From positions 8,887,001-8,951,000 of the forward strand of contig NZ_CP121634.1 in the NCBI RefSeq assembly GCF_029714945.1: DNA of 64,000 nt, given 5' to 3'. This DNA comes from Bradyrhizobium sp. CIAT3101. Lineage in GTDB: Bacteria; Pseudomonadota; Alphaproteobacteria; Rhizobiales; Xanthobacteraceae. Shown here one piece after another: positions 7,932-15,795 of this stretch. The position numbers and the translations under genes were made by a program. Within the stretch, counting starts at the first letter, position 1. Each line of letters opens with the position of its first letter. The notes under the pieces were generated by a model. The model was not told where the DNA came from, searched no databases, and saw only the letters and a list, made by a program, of their open reading frames with translations.

Positions 7932-8291
7932 TCGAGCAATTCTCTTGCAGAGGCTGAAGGTCGCCGCGTGGTCTTCCTACTGTCCAGTCGCCAAGGCTCG
8001 GTGGCCAAACCCTATCCATGGCCGAGCTATTTCGACGAGCTTAAGGAGCGGCGGCGCATGCGGATCCCGACGCCGGAGCAGTTCCGGAACATCTTCGCCG
8101 CCTGCGCGCGCTTCGCCATTGAGGAAAAGCGCAGAAATCCGGATTTCGAAATTCCCGAGCAGTTCGTCCGCATGGTGATCGCCGTCAAGCCCTTGCTCGA
8201 CGAAGCGGGGCCGCTGATCGAAGAGCGATATCAGGCCATCAAAGCGAAGAAGCTCTCGGAAGCGCAGACGCTTTCGCTACCGCTGGACTAG
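7866..8291 (+). CDS. Hypothetical protein, probably 5'-truncated
   Basis: The last 95 residues (from PYPWPSYFDEL) look like a well-formed alpha-helical domain with many charged residues, ending KLSEAQTLSLPLD. The first 40 residues are unlike a natural N-terminus, and no ribosome site is seen at 7866. The true gene may therefore have been cut near 7960. It converges on Ku: its TAG (8289-8291) interlocks with the stop of the restored Ku frame at 8288-8290. Function unknown. Confidence 0.4.
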   Translation: MRGLVLKELFYRPYDLPRIDIQSSNSLAEAEGRRVVFLLSSRQGSVAKPYPWPSYFDELKERRRMRIPTPEQFRNIFAACARFAIEEKRRNPDFEIPEQFVRMVIAVKPLLDEAGPLIEERYQAIKAKKLSEAQTLSLPLD

Positions 8292-8411
8292 GCCGATTTC
8301 CGCCGCGGGCTCGCCGCGGGCTTTTTCGCCGCCGCTTCCTTCGCCGGCTTCTTCCCCGGGATCGACGTCAACATCTCTTTCTGGCCCGACGACGCCTTAC
8401 GAGGCTTCTTG
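8288..8411 (-). pseudogene. Detached basic C-terminal tail of Ku
   Basis: Read in the frame one base off from the annotated Ku, this stretch encodes 40 residues beginning KKPRKASSGQK and ending SPRRKSA before a TAG. It matches the lysine/alanine-rich tail expected of rhizobial Ku proteins. It is disconnected from the core by one extra C in the homopolymer at 8411-8417. Confidence 0.7.
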
Positions 8412-9212
8412 GGGGGGTGCCGCCTTCGCCGGCGCGGCCTCCCGACCGACGCTCTGCCGCAGCGCCTCCATCAGGTCGACCACGTTCTCGCCCTTCGGCC
8501 GCTCCTTCGGGCGGATAGTCTTGCCCGAGCGCTTCTGGTTGATCAGATCGGCTAGGGCGGCTTCGTAGTGGTCCTCGAATTTCGCAGGGTCGAACGTGCC
8601 CGCCTTCTGGCTAACGATGTGCCGGGCAAGGTCCAGCATGTCCTTGGTGACTTTGACGTTCTGAATCTCGTCGAAATACTCCTGTTCGCTGCGCACTTCG
8701 TAGGGGTAGCGCAGTAGCGTACCCACGAGCCCCCTGTCCATGGGTTCGAGAGCGATGATGTGCTCGCGGTTGGTCAAGACCACCCGCCCGATCGCGACCT
8801 TGTCCATCTCGCGGATGGTCTCACGGATCACCGCGTAGGCGTCATGGCCGATCTTGACGTCCGGTGTGAGGTAATAGGGACGGATCAGGTAGCGCGGGTC
8901 GATGTCCGACCTGTCAACGAACTCGTCGATCTCGATGGTCCGCGTCGATTCCAACGCCAGCTCCTCGAGCTCCTCCTTCGTGACCTCAATGTACTGCCCT
9001 TTGTCGAGCTCATAGCCCTTGACGATGTCCTCGTTCGGCACCTCGTCGCCGGTGTCGGCATCGACCTTCACGTACTTGATGCGGTGTCCGGTCGCCCGGT
9101 TCAGTTGGTTGAAGGAGATCTTTTCGGATTCGGATGTGGCCGGGTAGAGCGCGACGGGGCAGGTGACGAGTGACAGGCGTAGAAAACCCTTCCAGTTTGC
9201 GCGGGGGGCCAT
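8397..9212 (-). CDS. ku: Ku, NHEJ DNA end-binding protein with frameshifted C-terminal tail
   Basis: This is a bacterial Ku core that threads onto DNA ends as a homodimer and recruits LigD. It begins MAPRANWKGFLRLSL and contains SFNQLN and the DLMEALRQS end of the core. I start at the ATG at 9212; the frame is open to 9275, but family members begin here. The protein ends after residue 271 in PPQEAS. Directly before that is a run of seven C on the minus strand (8417-8411). With six, translation would continue for 40 residues of the usual Lys/Ala-rich basic tail to a stop at 8288. The tail normally contributes to DNA binding and LigD stimulation. No ligD is in the window. Confidence 0.88.
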   Translation of the reverse strand: MAPRANWKGFLRLSLVTCPVALYPATSESEKISFNQLNRATGHRIKYVKVDADTGDEVPNEDIVKGYELDKGQYIEVTKEELEELALESTRTIEIDEFVDRSDIDPRYLIRPYYLTPDVKIGHDAYAVIRETIREMDKVAIGRVVLTNREHIIALEPMDRGLVGTLLRYPYEVRSEQEYFDEIQNVKVTKDMLDLARHIVSQKAGTFDPAKFEDHYEAALADLINQKRSGKTIRPKERPKGENVVDLMEALRQSVGREAAPAKAAPPQEAS

Positions 9213-9293
9213 GTCGAACTCCGGATACTGAGGTGCCGGATTCAAGAAACGAACCAGCGGCCTGGGTTCCGACATCCGGATCGCCCGTCACAG

Positions 9294-9480
9294 ATGATTT
9301 TTGCCTTTTTTAGACCTTCGCTGACTCCAGTGTTCACTATATGTTCCATAGCCGTCACCGAAAAAGGCTTCCGGCAAGCCCCGACCTTTGTAGACGCCCG
9401 GCCGGGTGGATTTGCCCTCCAGCTTGGTTGCTTGATCGAAGCACGCGCAGTGAGGACAGTTAGGCCCATCCGGCCACCAC
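9294..9480 (-). pseudogene. Inverted N-terminal fragment of the IS1595 transposase
   Basis: Minus-strand translation gives the zinc-ribbon start of an IS1595/ISXO2 transposase: WPDGPNCPHC, then LEGKSTRPGVYK, and after a frame change GACRKPFSVT. In intact elements this part directly precedes the catalytic region, which here lies on the opposite strand from 9484. It is an inverted, decayed remnant. Confidence 0.7.
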
Positions 9481-9483
9481 GCG

Positions 9484-10161
9484 GTGGATCTATACACGAC
9501 CTCCAAGAAGGGGCTCTCGGCTCACCAGCTACACCGAATGCTTGGCGTGACTTACAAAACTGCATGGTTCATGGCTCATCGCATTGGCGAGGCAACGCGA
9601 GACGCGAATCCTCCTCCCATGCGCGGAGAAGGTAAGACAGTTGAGATAGACGAAACATTCATCGGCCGCATTGAAGGTCAGATGAAGCTCCGCACCGGTT
9701 GGGCACACAAGAACGTCGTGCTTACGCTTGTCGAACGTGAACGTTCTGCCCGCAGCTTCAAGATCGATAGCACATCGGTTGCCGATATCGTTCCAATCGT
9801 CCTGACCAATGTGCGCCGGGTGTCCATCGTTATGACGGATGACGGCTCGCACTATCGCTCACTTGGCCGCGAATACTTGAGCCACGACACCGTGAACCAT
9901 TCGCGCAAGGAATACGCTCGCGGAGAGATCAGTACCAACACGGTTGAAGGTTACTATTCGATCTTCAAGCGCGGCGTGCAGGGCGTCGACCAGCACTACG
10001 CTGAGAAGCATCTTCACCTTTACTTGGCGGAGTTTGACTTCCGCTACAATACCTGCATTTCGCTAGGCTGGAACGATGCGATGCGCTCAGAGAAAGCGAT
10101 ACAGGATATTCATGGAAAGCGGTTGATGTACCGCAGACCTCATAGCGCCGAAATCAATTAA
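9484..10161 (+). pseudogene. IS1595-family (ISXO2-like) transposase, catalytic part
   Basis: This 225-residue open frame covers the SKKGLSAHQLHRMLGVTYKT helix region and the DDE core: EIDETFIG (first Asp), MTDDGSHY (second Asp) and NTVEGYYSIFKRG, an N-x-x-E-G-x-F-S-like motif holding the final Glu. It ends with the normal NTCISLGWNDAMR region. The zinc-ribbon N-terminus is missing from this strand and lies inverted just upstream, joined at a short palindrome (CCACC-N4-GGTGG, 9474-9487). The element is therefore non-functional unless supplied in trans. Confidence 0.82.
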
Positions 10162-10244
10162 ACAAATGGCACGAAAGTTTGTGCGATCACGAAACGCGAA
10201 ACGACGCACAAAACAAGCAAACGATTAAGCAGCGTATTACGAAG

Positions 10245-10283
10245 ACGAGCTGTCTTACAAATCAGCGTTGTAAGACAACTCGT
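10245..10283. repeat. Long stem-loop (15 of 16 pairs, 7-nt loop)
   Basis: ACGAG-C-TGTCTTACAA (10245-10260) pairs with TTGTAAGACA-A-CTCGT (10268-10283) around ATCAGCG, with one C-A mismatch. It lies 84 nt after the IS1595 transposase. There is no clear T-run after it, so a transposon-end structure or small RNA hairpin is as likely as a terminator. Confidence 0.55.
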
Positions 10284-10790
10284 TTCAAACGACGAAATCT
10301 AACGCTTATTTCCCTTAGAAATACGCGCATCCGAATGATCTTCAACGTCATTAAAGTTTAGCTGCTGGCTAACGTGCGGCTTAGCGTGAGGCTGCGGCTT
10401 CATCTTAATCATGCGCTTAAGTACTTCGTCGCGCTTTGCATTTTGTCGCGTGCAGTTTGCCAACCTGCATCGTCCGACGAGTTCACAGTCCGTGAAGTTT
10501 TTGCCGCGCTAAATTTTCCAACCTGGTGACACGCGAAACTTGGGACTCTCAAGCAGATACACTTGCGCAGATTCCACAAAGCATGGATGTTGCTGGGTGC
10601 GAGTCAGGTCCAATTGATTCGCATGAGAGCGGGGAGCCGGACTAAGCCCACCAAGCCAACCCGGCTTCCCCTCTCTGGCGATCCAGCCCCTTCCATCAGG
10701 GCAGGACCGGGAGCCACCTTCCATCAGTGACCTCCCCTTCAAGGCCGTCCGGTTTCCACCACCGGGCGGCTTTGTCGTTTCCGGCCTCAA

Positions 10791-10844
10791 CTTCCCCCAC
10801 TGGTGGGGAAGCGGTTCCGAATCAATTCGGTAGAGCTACCGAAT
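10791..10844. repeat. Two adjacent inverted repeats
   Basis: CTTCCCC at 10791-10797 and GGGGAAG at 10805-10811 form a hairpin. ATTCGGTAG and CTACCGAAT (10825-10833 and 10836-10844) form a 9-bp palindrome around a 2-nt centre, and a third ATTCGGT half-site overlaps its end (10844-10850). The second looks like a dimeric regulator site rather than a terminator. No linked gene is certain. Confidence 0.4.
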
Positions 10845-11009
10845 ATTCGGTGTGACCGTATGTGCTAGCTGCCCGCGCGCCAAGCCATAAAGACAACATG
10901 TCCCAAAAAGTTTGCAAACTGCGAACTCGCCTGCTAGCCGCACCTGCCCAGCCCCTCGAAATTACACCGATCAGCTTTTCGATACGTCACGTATATAATT
11001 TCCCATAAT

Positions 11010-11213
11010 ATGACCGACCGACCCGCTAGCTGGCGCATGCCGACCCCTAAGGAGACGGAAAAGCCGGCCGCCGTCGGCAGAAACGCACCCGTACGACCAA
11101 TCGGCCCGGGCGAAGATCTGCCCACGGAATACTGGGAGGCCCTCCGAGGGACGGTCCCGCCGACGACAGTCGGCCGGCGCCGGCGTGCGGATGCGGCGGC
11201 TCGCCGATCCTGA
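11010..11213 (+). CDS. Hypothetical short ORF (doubtful)
   Basis: A 67-codon frame begins at an ATG ten bases after a TATAAT (10994-10999). The product is Pro/Arg-rich, has no recognised domain and overlaps the SRAP remnant in another frame. It may be spurious. Confidence 0.2.
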   Translation: MTDRPASWRMPTPKETEKPAAVGRNAPVRPIGPGEDLPTEYWEALRGTVPPTTVGRRRRADAAARRS

Positions 11214-11350
11214 CGACGCCCGAAGAGGTCGAGCTCTGGATGACGGCGCCCGCGGACGAGGCGCTGAAGCTACAGCGGCCGCTTCCGGACGGGGCGCTGC
11301 GGGTCATCGCGCGCGGCGTCAAGGAAGATCCCGCAAGAACTACGACGTGA
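11198..11350 (+). pseudogene. C-terminal remnant of an SRAP (YedK/HMCES-type) protein
   Basis: Fifty codons in frame from 11198 encode [20 protein letters not shown] followed by [13 protein letters not shown] and [10 protein letters not shown]. This is the characteristic C-terminal segment of SOS-response-associated peptidases, which trap abasic sites in single-stranded DNA. The catalytic Cys2 and the rest of the fold are absent upstream, so only a 3' fragment survives. Confidence 0.7.
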
Positions 11351-11405
11351 CCAAGAAGGACCGGAAGTCAGGTACGGAATGATCAGTGTCTCGAGAGCCG
11401 GTAGC

Positions 11406-11776
11406 ATGAGATCACCGGTCGTCGTCCTCGGCCGGTTCGCCTTCAAGTTCGCGCGGAACGCGCGAGGCCGTGCCAGTAATCTCTACGAAGCAAAACTCTA
11501 TCGTAGCGCGAACGCCACGCGCCGCGCTTTGCTCTGCCCGGTTGTCGGGTATCCCGTAACGGATTCATGCAGATCATGAGGGCCGCGAAGCCGTTGACCG
11601 AGATGATGAGCATCGACGAGTACATGGATCTCGTCGACATGTGGGACTACATACCTGGAGAGGACAGTTGTCCCTTCGAACCAAAGGCATCTGACTGGGG
11701 CTGGCTCGAAGGACAGATGGTCGCGCTCGACTACTCGACCCCAGCGTGGGAGGCCGATGAACCTGCTTCCTCATGA
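11406..11776 (+). pseudogene. Unidentified protein gene split by one frameshift
   Basis: Two frames appear to belong together. The first (11406 to about 11545) encodes RSPVVVLGRFAFKFARNARG to ALLCPV. The second encodes RVSRNGFM and then, from 11567, an acidic region with MSIDEYMDLVDMWDYIPG and KASDWGWLEGQMVALDYS. Joining them near 11545 gives one continuous protein of about 123 residues. The family is unknown to me. The 69-codon second frame alone could be a small gene, but it has no clear ribosome site. Confidence 0.45.
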
Positions 11777-11789
11777 GGCCTTCGTTCCC

Positions 11790-14700
11790 TCACGTCTGCA
11801 TTTGGGGATTTCGAAGGCTTGCGCGCGGCGTTAACCGCGAGCTCTTCGTGACCAGCGACCGCATTTCATTGAACACGGCAATGCGACGGGATTGTAGGGC
11901 TACGGTCGCCATGGTCTCGTCCTTCGAGTTGCGTCGCGCGGGATCCGCTCCCCGATGCAATAAGAATTCAATCGTCTGCACATGCCCGGATCGCACCGCC
12001 TTAAAGAGCGGCGTCTCACCCACTCTATCAACGACGTCGATCTCGGCGCCGGCCGCGATCAATATGTCGGCCTTCTTGGGGTACTCGCCTTCGTCCTCGT
12101 AGCTCGGACCGTCGGCGACATAATGAAGAGCCGTCAATCCATCCTGATCGGCGAGTTTGACATCGACGCCTTCTCGCACCAGGCCCTCTACCTGACGAGC
12201 CGTGCCCCTCATGGCAGCAAACATTAGCGAGGTCGCTGATTTTCTGCTGCGGGCCCCCTTGTTTGCCGCGAGCACTTGATCGGCGATCGGGTCTAGTCGC
12301 CACCAGAAATACCCCTTGAAGACCGCCGCCTCAGCATCGCCATTCCTGGCGTCCCGGTTCTCTTTCAGCCTGGCGCCGCGCGCCAGCAGCAAGGATATCG
12401 ACGCGGCGTTCGTGTCAGGCGTGGTATTCATCGACCAGAGACAGGCGTCGAGCGCCGTCGAGCCGTCGACATCGCGCGTGTCCGCTGCCGCCCCGTGATC
12501 CAACAGTGCATGCATGATATCGACTGCCTGTTTGGTTGCTGCCGTGATCAGAGCAGGCGTTCCGTCCGGGCCAACGGTCGCGGCCGGCACTCCGTCCGAC
12601 AGACATGCGCGTACAGCCGCGGCATCGCGCTGGACCACCGCCCCGATCAACCGAGCCTCTGGGCGCGGGGTCCGATTAGGCTGTTCCAGCAGTGTGGCGA
12701 CCGCATCGCGACCGAAGACCACCGCATGATCGAGCGCGTCGTACCCGTAGCGATCGCGCCGAAGCGGCTGCGCGCCAGCAGCCAGCAGGCGCTGCGCAAT
12801 CGCTGGGGTCCTGCTGAACATCAAAGGAGTGCGGCCGTTCGCATCGACGGCTTCCACCTCGGCGCCCGCCGCGAGGAGCCGATCGACAACTTCGAGCTCC
12901 AGACCGTTGGCAAACTCGTGCAGCGTGGTAACTCCGGACTCGTCCTTCTGCGCCGGGTCGGCGCCCCGCTCGAGCAGCAACTCTAGGCATGGAATGGCGG
13001 TGGCCTGGTCTCCAGGGCCAGTCGCATCCTGCGCCAAGGCGACCAACGTTGATCGCAGACCGGGCGCACGAGCGTTCGGATCGCAACCCGCATCGAGCAG
13101 CGCGCGCAGAATTTCTTCATCGCGATTCTCGGCTGCGCGATAGAGCAGCCGAGCCCGTTCGGTCTGCTCGGCGGGCAGCCACTTCGGAATCAGCGACAGC
13201 GCTACCCGTCTTGAGCGTCGCCAGTTGACGGCTTCCAGAAGAGCCGTTTCGCCCTCATTGTCTTCATGCGCTAAATCAAGACCAGGCGCTTCCAACAACG
13301 CGGCCGCGGCCTTCTCCAACCCTCCTCGAGCCGCGAAATGCAGCGGCGTTCGGCCCAACGCATCGCCGGAGCCCCCGGATGCCCCTCTTCCTATAAGGAT
13401 CAGGAAGACCTCCCAACTGTAGATCCTCGATTCCTCGTAGAACGCGGCGTAGGGACGTTCTGAGTTCGCGAGCAACCGATGCAAGGCGGTACCGCCTGGC
13501 CACCAGAACGCCTGTTCGGACTCCTCGATCGGCTCAGTGGGCAGTCCGGGGTAAAGCTGCGCGTCCACCGGGATCCCAGTATCGAGCAGACGCTCGACGA
13601 GCCGCGCACGCCCGGTCCAGGCGGCCCAAAGAAGCATCCAGGTCCCAAGCGTCCGTGGTGCGACAGGTCCCTCGGTGACAAGCAACTCCGTCACGTGACC
13701 CGGAATACCGCGAGCCCCGTCGTCTTGTCGCATCGCTCGAACCGCGAGCGTCTGTCCAACTTTGTCCTTGGCGTCGAGCGGAAGCCCGGCCCGCAGCAAA
13801 GCCACCAGACGAGGAGCGTTCGAACTCTCCAGCGCATCGTGGGCAGCCGTCGCCGCTCCCTTTGCTCCTGCGGCCAATAAGGCAGCCAAAATCGCGACAC
13901 GGGCAGGATCGGGAGCGAGTTGGGATGCGTCAGCGTTGTGGTTTGACGATTCGATTTGGCGAAGAGCCAGCTCAATCGGATGGACACCATCCAGCAAGGT
14001 ATCGGGAAGTATCCCGGCCTCCAACAGACTTCTGACCGCCTCGGGCAGGCCTGACCTAATGTAAAGAGCGAGACTTTCCGCCTTCACCTCGATCGCGCGG
14101 TCGCCAAGCCACTGGCGAGCGGCCTCCTTAGGGGACGCGGCGGGCGGAACCCCGTCCAGCGGTTCCTCGCGGACAAGAAGTCTTGAGAACCGAGCGCGAG
14201 CAGACGCATTTAGTGGCGGCAAGGCTGGATGGTAGTCGCTCGGTTGCTCGGGATTCGCCGCCAGAAATTTATCCCGCCACGTCATGAACGGCTGAATGTT
14301 GACCTCTCGGGCCGGTCCGAAACGAAAGATCGGAATGGAAGGATGGATCGAAGTGTCTCCGAGCAGGATTTCTCCGTGGGCCAGTTCCTCTTGCTGGACA
14401 TTTTGAACGAAACGGATCCTGTCTCGCTCGAATTTCTCGTCCGCGAGAATGGCCAAGAACGCCGTGAACCGGTTCAGTATTGCTGATTTCTTTCGGAAGA
14501 TGTGGGGCTCGCGCGTATGCAGCCAAACTTTGGCATCCCGAAGATTGTCGTACACGCTCATCGCTAACGAACTTGGTATCTTCAGCTGCCTATATTGGTC
14601 CAGAATATTGAATGTCCCTTCTGGGGCCGCCCAAGCCGCTCGCTCGATTTCAATCAGCTTGTCCTTTACGGACTCCAACTCCTCATTTTGCACGACCAGA

Positions 14701-15455
14701 TCGATGATTTCCTTGTGCGTCATGCGATCGAAGGTCGCCATTGTGAAGTCGACGAGGCCTCCATCGCCGTTTCCCGAAACGAAAATGACCGGCTTCTCGC
14801 CGGCCGGTCCCAATAACTGCGAGGGGCTCCAGTAGGAGTTGAAACTACCCGCCCGATTTTTCATTTCGAAGCCGTAACCGATCGACAGAATGACGACGTC
14901 GTAAGCGCCTCCGTCGGCCGTCCGTCCAGAAACAGACAAGCGGCAGCCAAATTCATTGGCCTTGACGTCCACGGCCTGGGCGGAGCAGTGCACGGATAAA
15001 TTACGCGATTGCGAGCGGATTATCTCGAAGCTTGCCAGTATCTGCGCGGCTACGTTCTCCGCCGTGCCGGCTCGCCAGTTCAATATCGGCAGACCGGCGT
15101 CTTTGTCTGCGGCCCCCGCAGACGGCCAGTCGTAAATGAACGGATGCAAATCGCGGTCGCTATGGAGCTGCAGATGCAGCAACTCGGTTTCACGTTCGAA
15201 AAGATCTATCCGCTTAAGATTTGGCGCCGCGATGGCGAGGGCGGCCGCAGCTGTTACTCCCGCAACGCCGCCGCCGACGATCGCAACGCGACCGTTGGGA
15301 CGAACGAGGTCGCCGGCGGATAGTATCGCGTCCACCAGATTCAAAGCCCGGCGCTGTTGCGATAGGACAGTTACGCGAGAGTCGAAGCACCCCAGGAAGA
15401 ACAGCTTGGTGTCGGGTACCCTCGTCGCTTTCAGAACGTCCCCGACTTCGGTCAT
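11790..15455 (-). CDS. FAD/NAD(P)-binding Rossmann protein fused to a long ankyrin-repeat array
   Basis: This 1221-residue protein has a short lead with FFLGCFDSRVTVLSQQRRAL, then a dinucleotide-binding fold from about residue 55 (VAIVGGGVAGVTAAAALA, a GxGxxG-type loop followed by an acidic strand end LFERE). Further oxidoreductase-like sequence runs to about residue 400, with VVILSIGYG as a likely second dinucleotide strand. From about residue 480 to 1200 there are roughly 12-14 ankyrin repeats (for example GRTPLHFAARGG and GLTALHYVADG). There is no signal peptide or membrane segment, so it is cytosolic. The N-terminal half resembles FAD_NAD_binding_9-type proteins. I know of no standard enzyme with this architecture, and the substrate is unknown. 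The frame is intact among many decayed neighbours. Confidence 0.82.
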   Translation of the reverse strand: MTEVGDVLKATRVPDTKLFFLGCFDSRVTVLSQQRRALNLVDAILSAGDLVRPNGRVAIVGGGVAGVTAAAALAIAAPNLKRIDLFERETELLHLQLHSDRDLHPFIYDWPSAGAADKDAGLPILNWRAGTAENVAAQILASFEIIRSQSRNLSVHCSAQAVDVKANEFGCRLSVSGRTADGGAYDVVILSIGYGFEMKNRAGSFNSYWSPSQLLGPAGEKPVIFVSGNGDGGLVDFTMATFDRMTHKEIIDLVVQNEELESVKDKLIEIERAAWAAPEGTFNILDQYRQLKIPSSLAMSVYDNLRDAKVWLHTREPHIFRKKSAILNRFTAFLAILADEKFERDRIRFVQNVQQEELAHGEILLGDTSIHPSIPIFRFGPAREVNIQPFMTWRDKFLAANPEQPSDYHPALPPLNASARARFSRLLVREEPLDGVPPAASPKEAARQWLGDRAIEVKAESLALYIRSGLPEAVRSLLEAGILPDTLLDGVHPIELALRQIESSNHNADASQLAPDPARVAILAALLAAGAKGAATAAHDALESSNAPRLVALLRAGLPLDAKDKVGQTLAVRAMRQDDGARGIPGHVTELLVTEGPVAPRTLGTWMLLWAAWTGRARLVERLLDTGIPVDAQLYPGLPTEPIEESEQAFWWPGGTALHRLLANSERPYAAFYEESRIYSWEVFLILIGRGASGGSGDALGRTPLHFAARGGLEKAAAALLEAPGLDLAHEDNEGETALLEAVNWRRSRRVALSLIPKWLPAEQTERARLLYRAAENRDEEILRALLDAGCDPNARAPGLRSTLVALAQDATGPGDQATAIPCLELLLERGADPAQKDESGVTTLHEFANGLELEVVDRLLAAGAEVEAVDANGRTPLMFSRTPAIAQRLLAAGAQPLRRDRYGYDALDHAVVFGRDAVATLLEQPNRTPRPEARLIGAVVQRDAAAVRACLSDGVPAATVGPDGTPALITAATKQAVDIMHALLDHGAAADTRDVDGSTALDACLWSMNTTPDTNAASISLLLARGARLKENRDARNGDAEAAVFKGYFWWRLDPIADQVLAANKGARSRKSATSLMFAAMRGTARQVEGLVREGVDVKLADQDGLTALHYVADGPSYEDEGEYPKKADILIAAGAEIDVVDRVGETPLFKAVRSGHVQTIEFLLHRGADPARRNSKDETMATVALQSRRIAVFNEMRSLVTKSSRLTPRASLRNPQMQT

Positions 15456-15795
15456 GCCTACAACCCCCTCGCTGAGATCAGCCTAGCCTAGATCAGCGGA
15501 GCTAGACACAAAAGGTCTCTTAAGTGTAGGGCGCAAAAGATGCACCCTAGCGGACTCGGTAGCCGGCTCATTTAACCGCAAATCGGCTTCGTGTTACACG
15601 TTGCGCAATTGCAACCTCAAGTGATATCGTCCCAGGCCGCCTACATTTGGACTTTGATTTCGGATTCGACTACCGGGACACCGAACAAGGCGCGCGCTGA
15701 GGCTTGCCCTGGCCAGGACGATTTCCGCGTCGCACGCAGTTCATTCTGGCTCACTAAATTCGTTTGATCATCTTCAAGATAGTAAGGGGCGACCG
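15456..15795. other. Divergent intergenic region
   Basis: These 340 bases lie between the FAD-ankyrin gene (minus) and the S1/P1 nuclease pseudogene (plus) and hold no gene. They contain a near-palindrome GTTGCGCAATTGCAAC (15600-15615) and repeated CTAG/GATCAG motifs at 15477-15505, but no promoter I can place with confidence. Confidence 0.4.

Larger units (their letters stand above)
10162..11009. other. Non-coding stretch with several stem-loops
   Basis: No convincing gene is seen in these 850 bases; the short open frames have no family resemblance or ribosome sites. The stretch probably contains the outer end of the IS1595 remnant. It also holds three clear inverted repeats, listed separately, and a TATAAT hexamer at 10994-10999, ten bases before an ATG. 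Confidence 0.5.
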
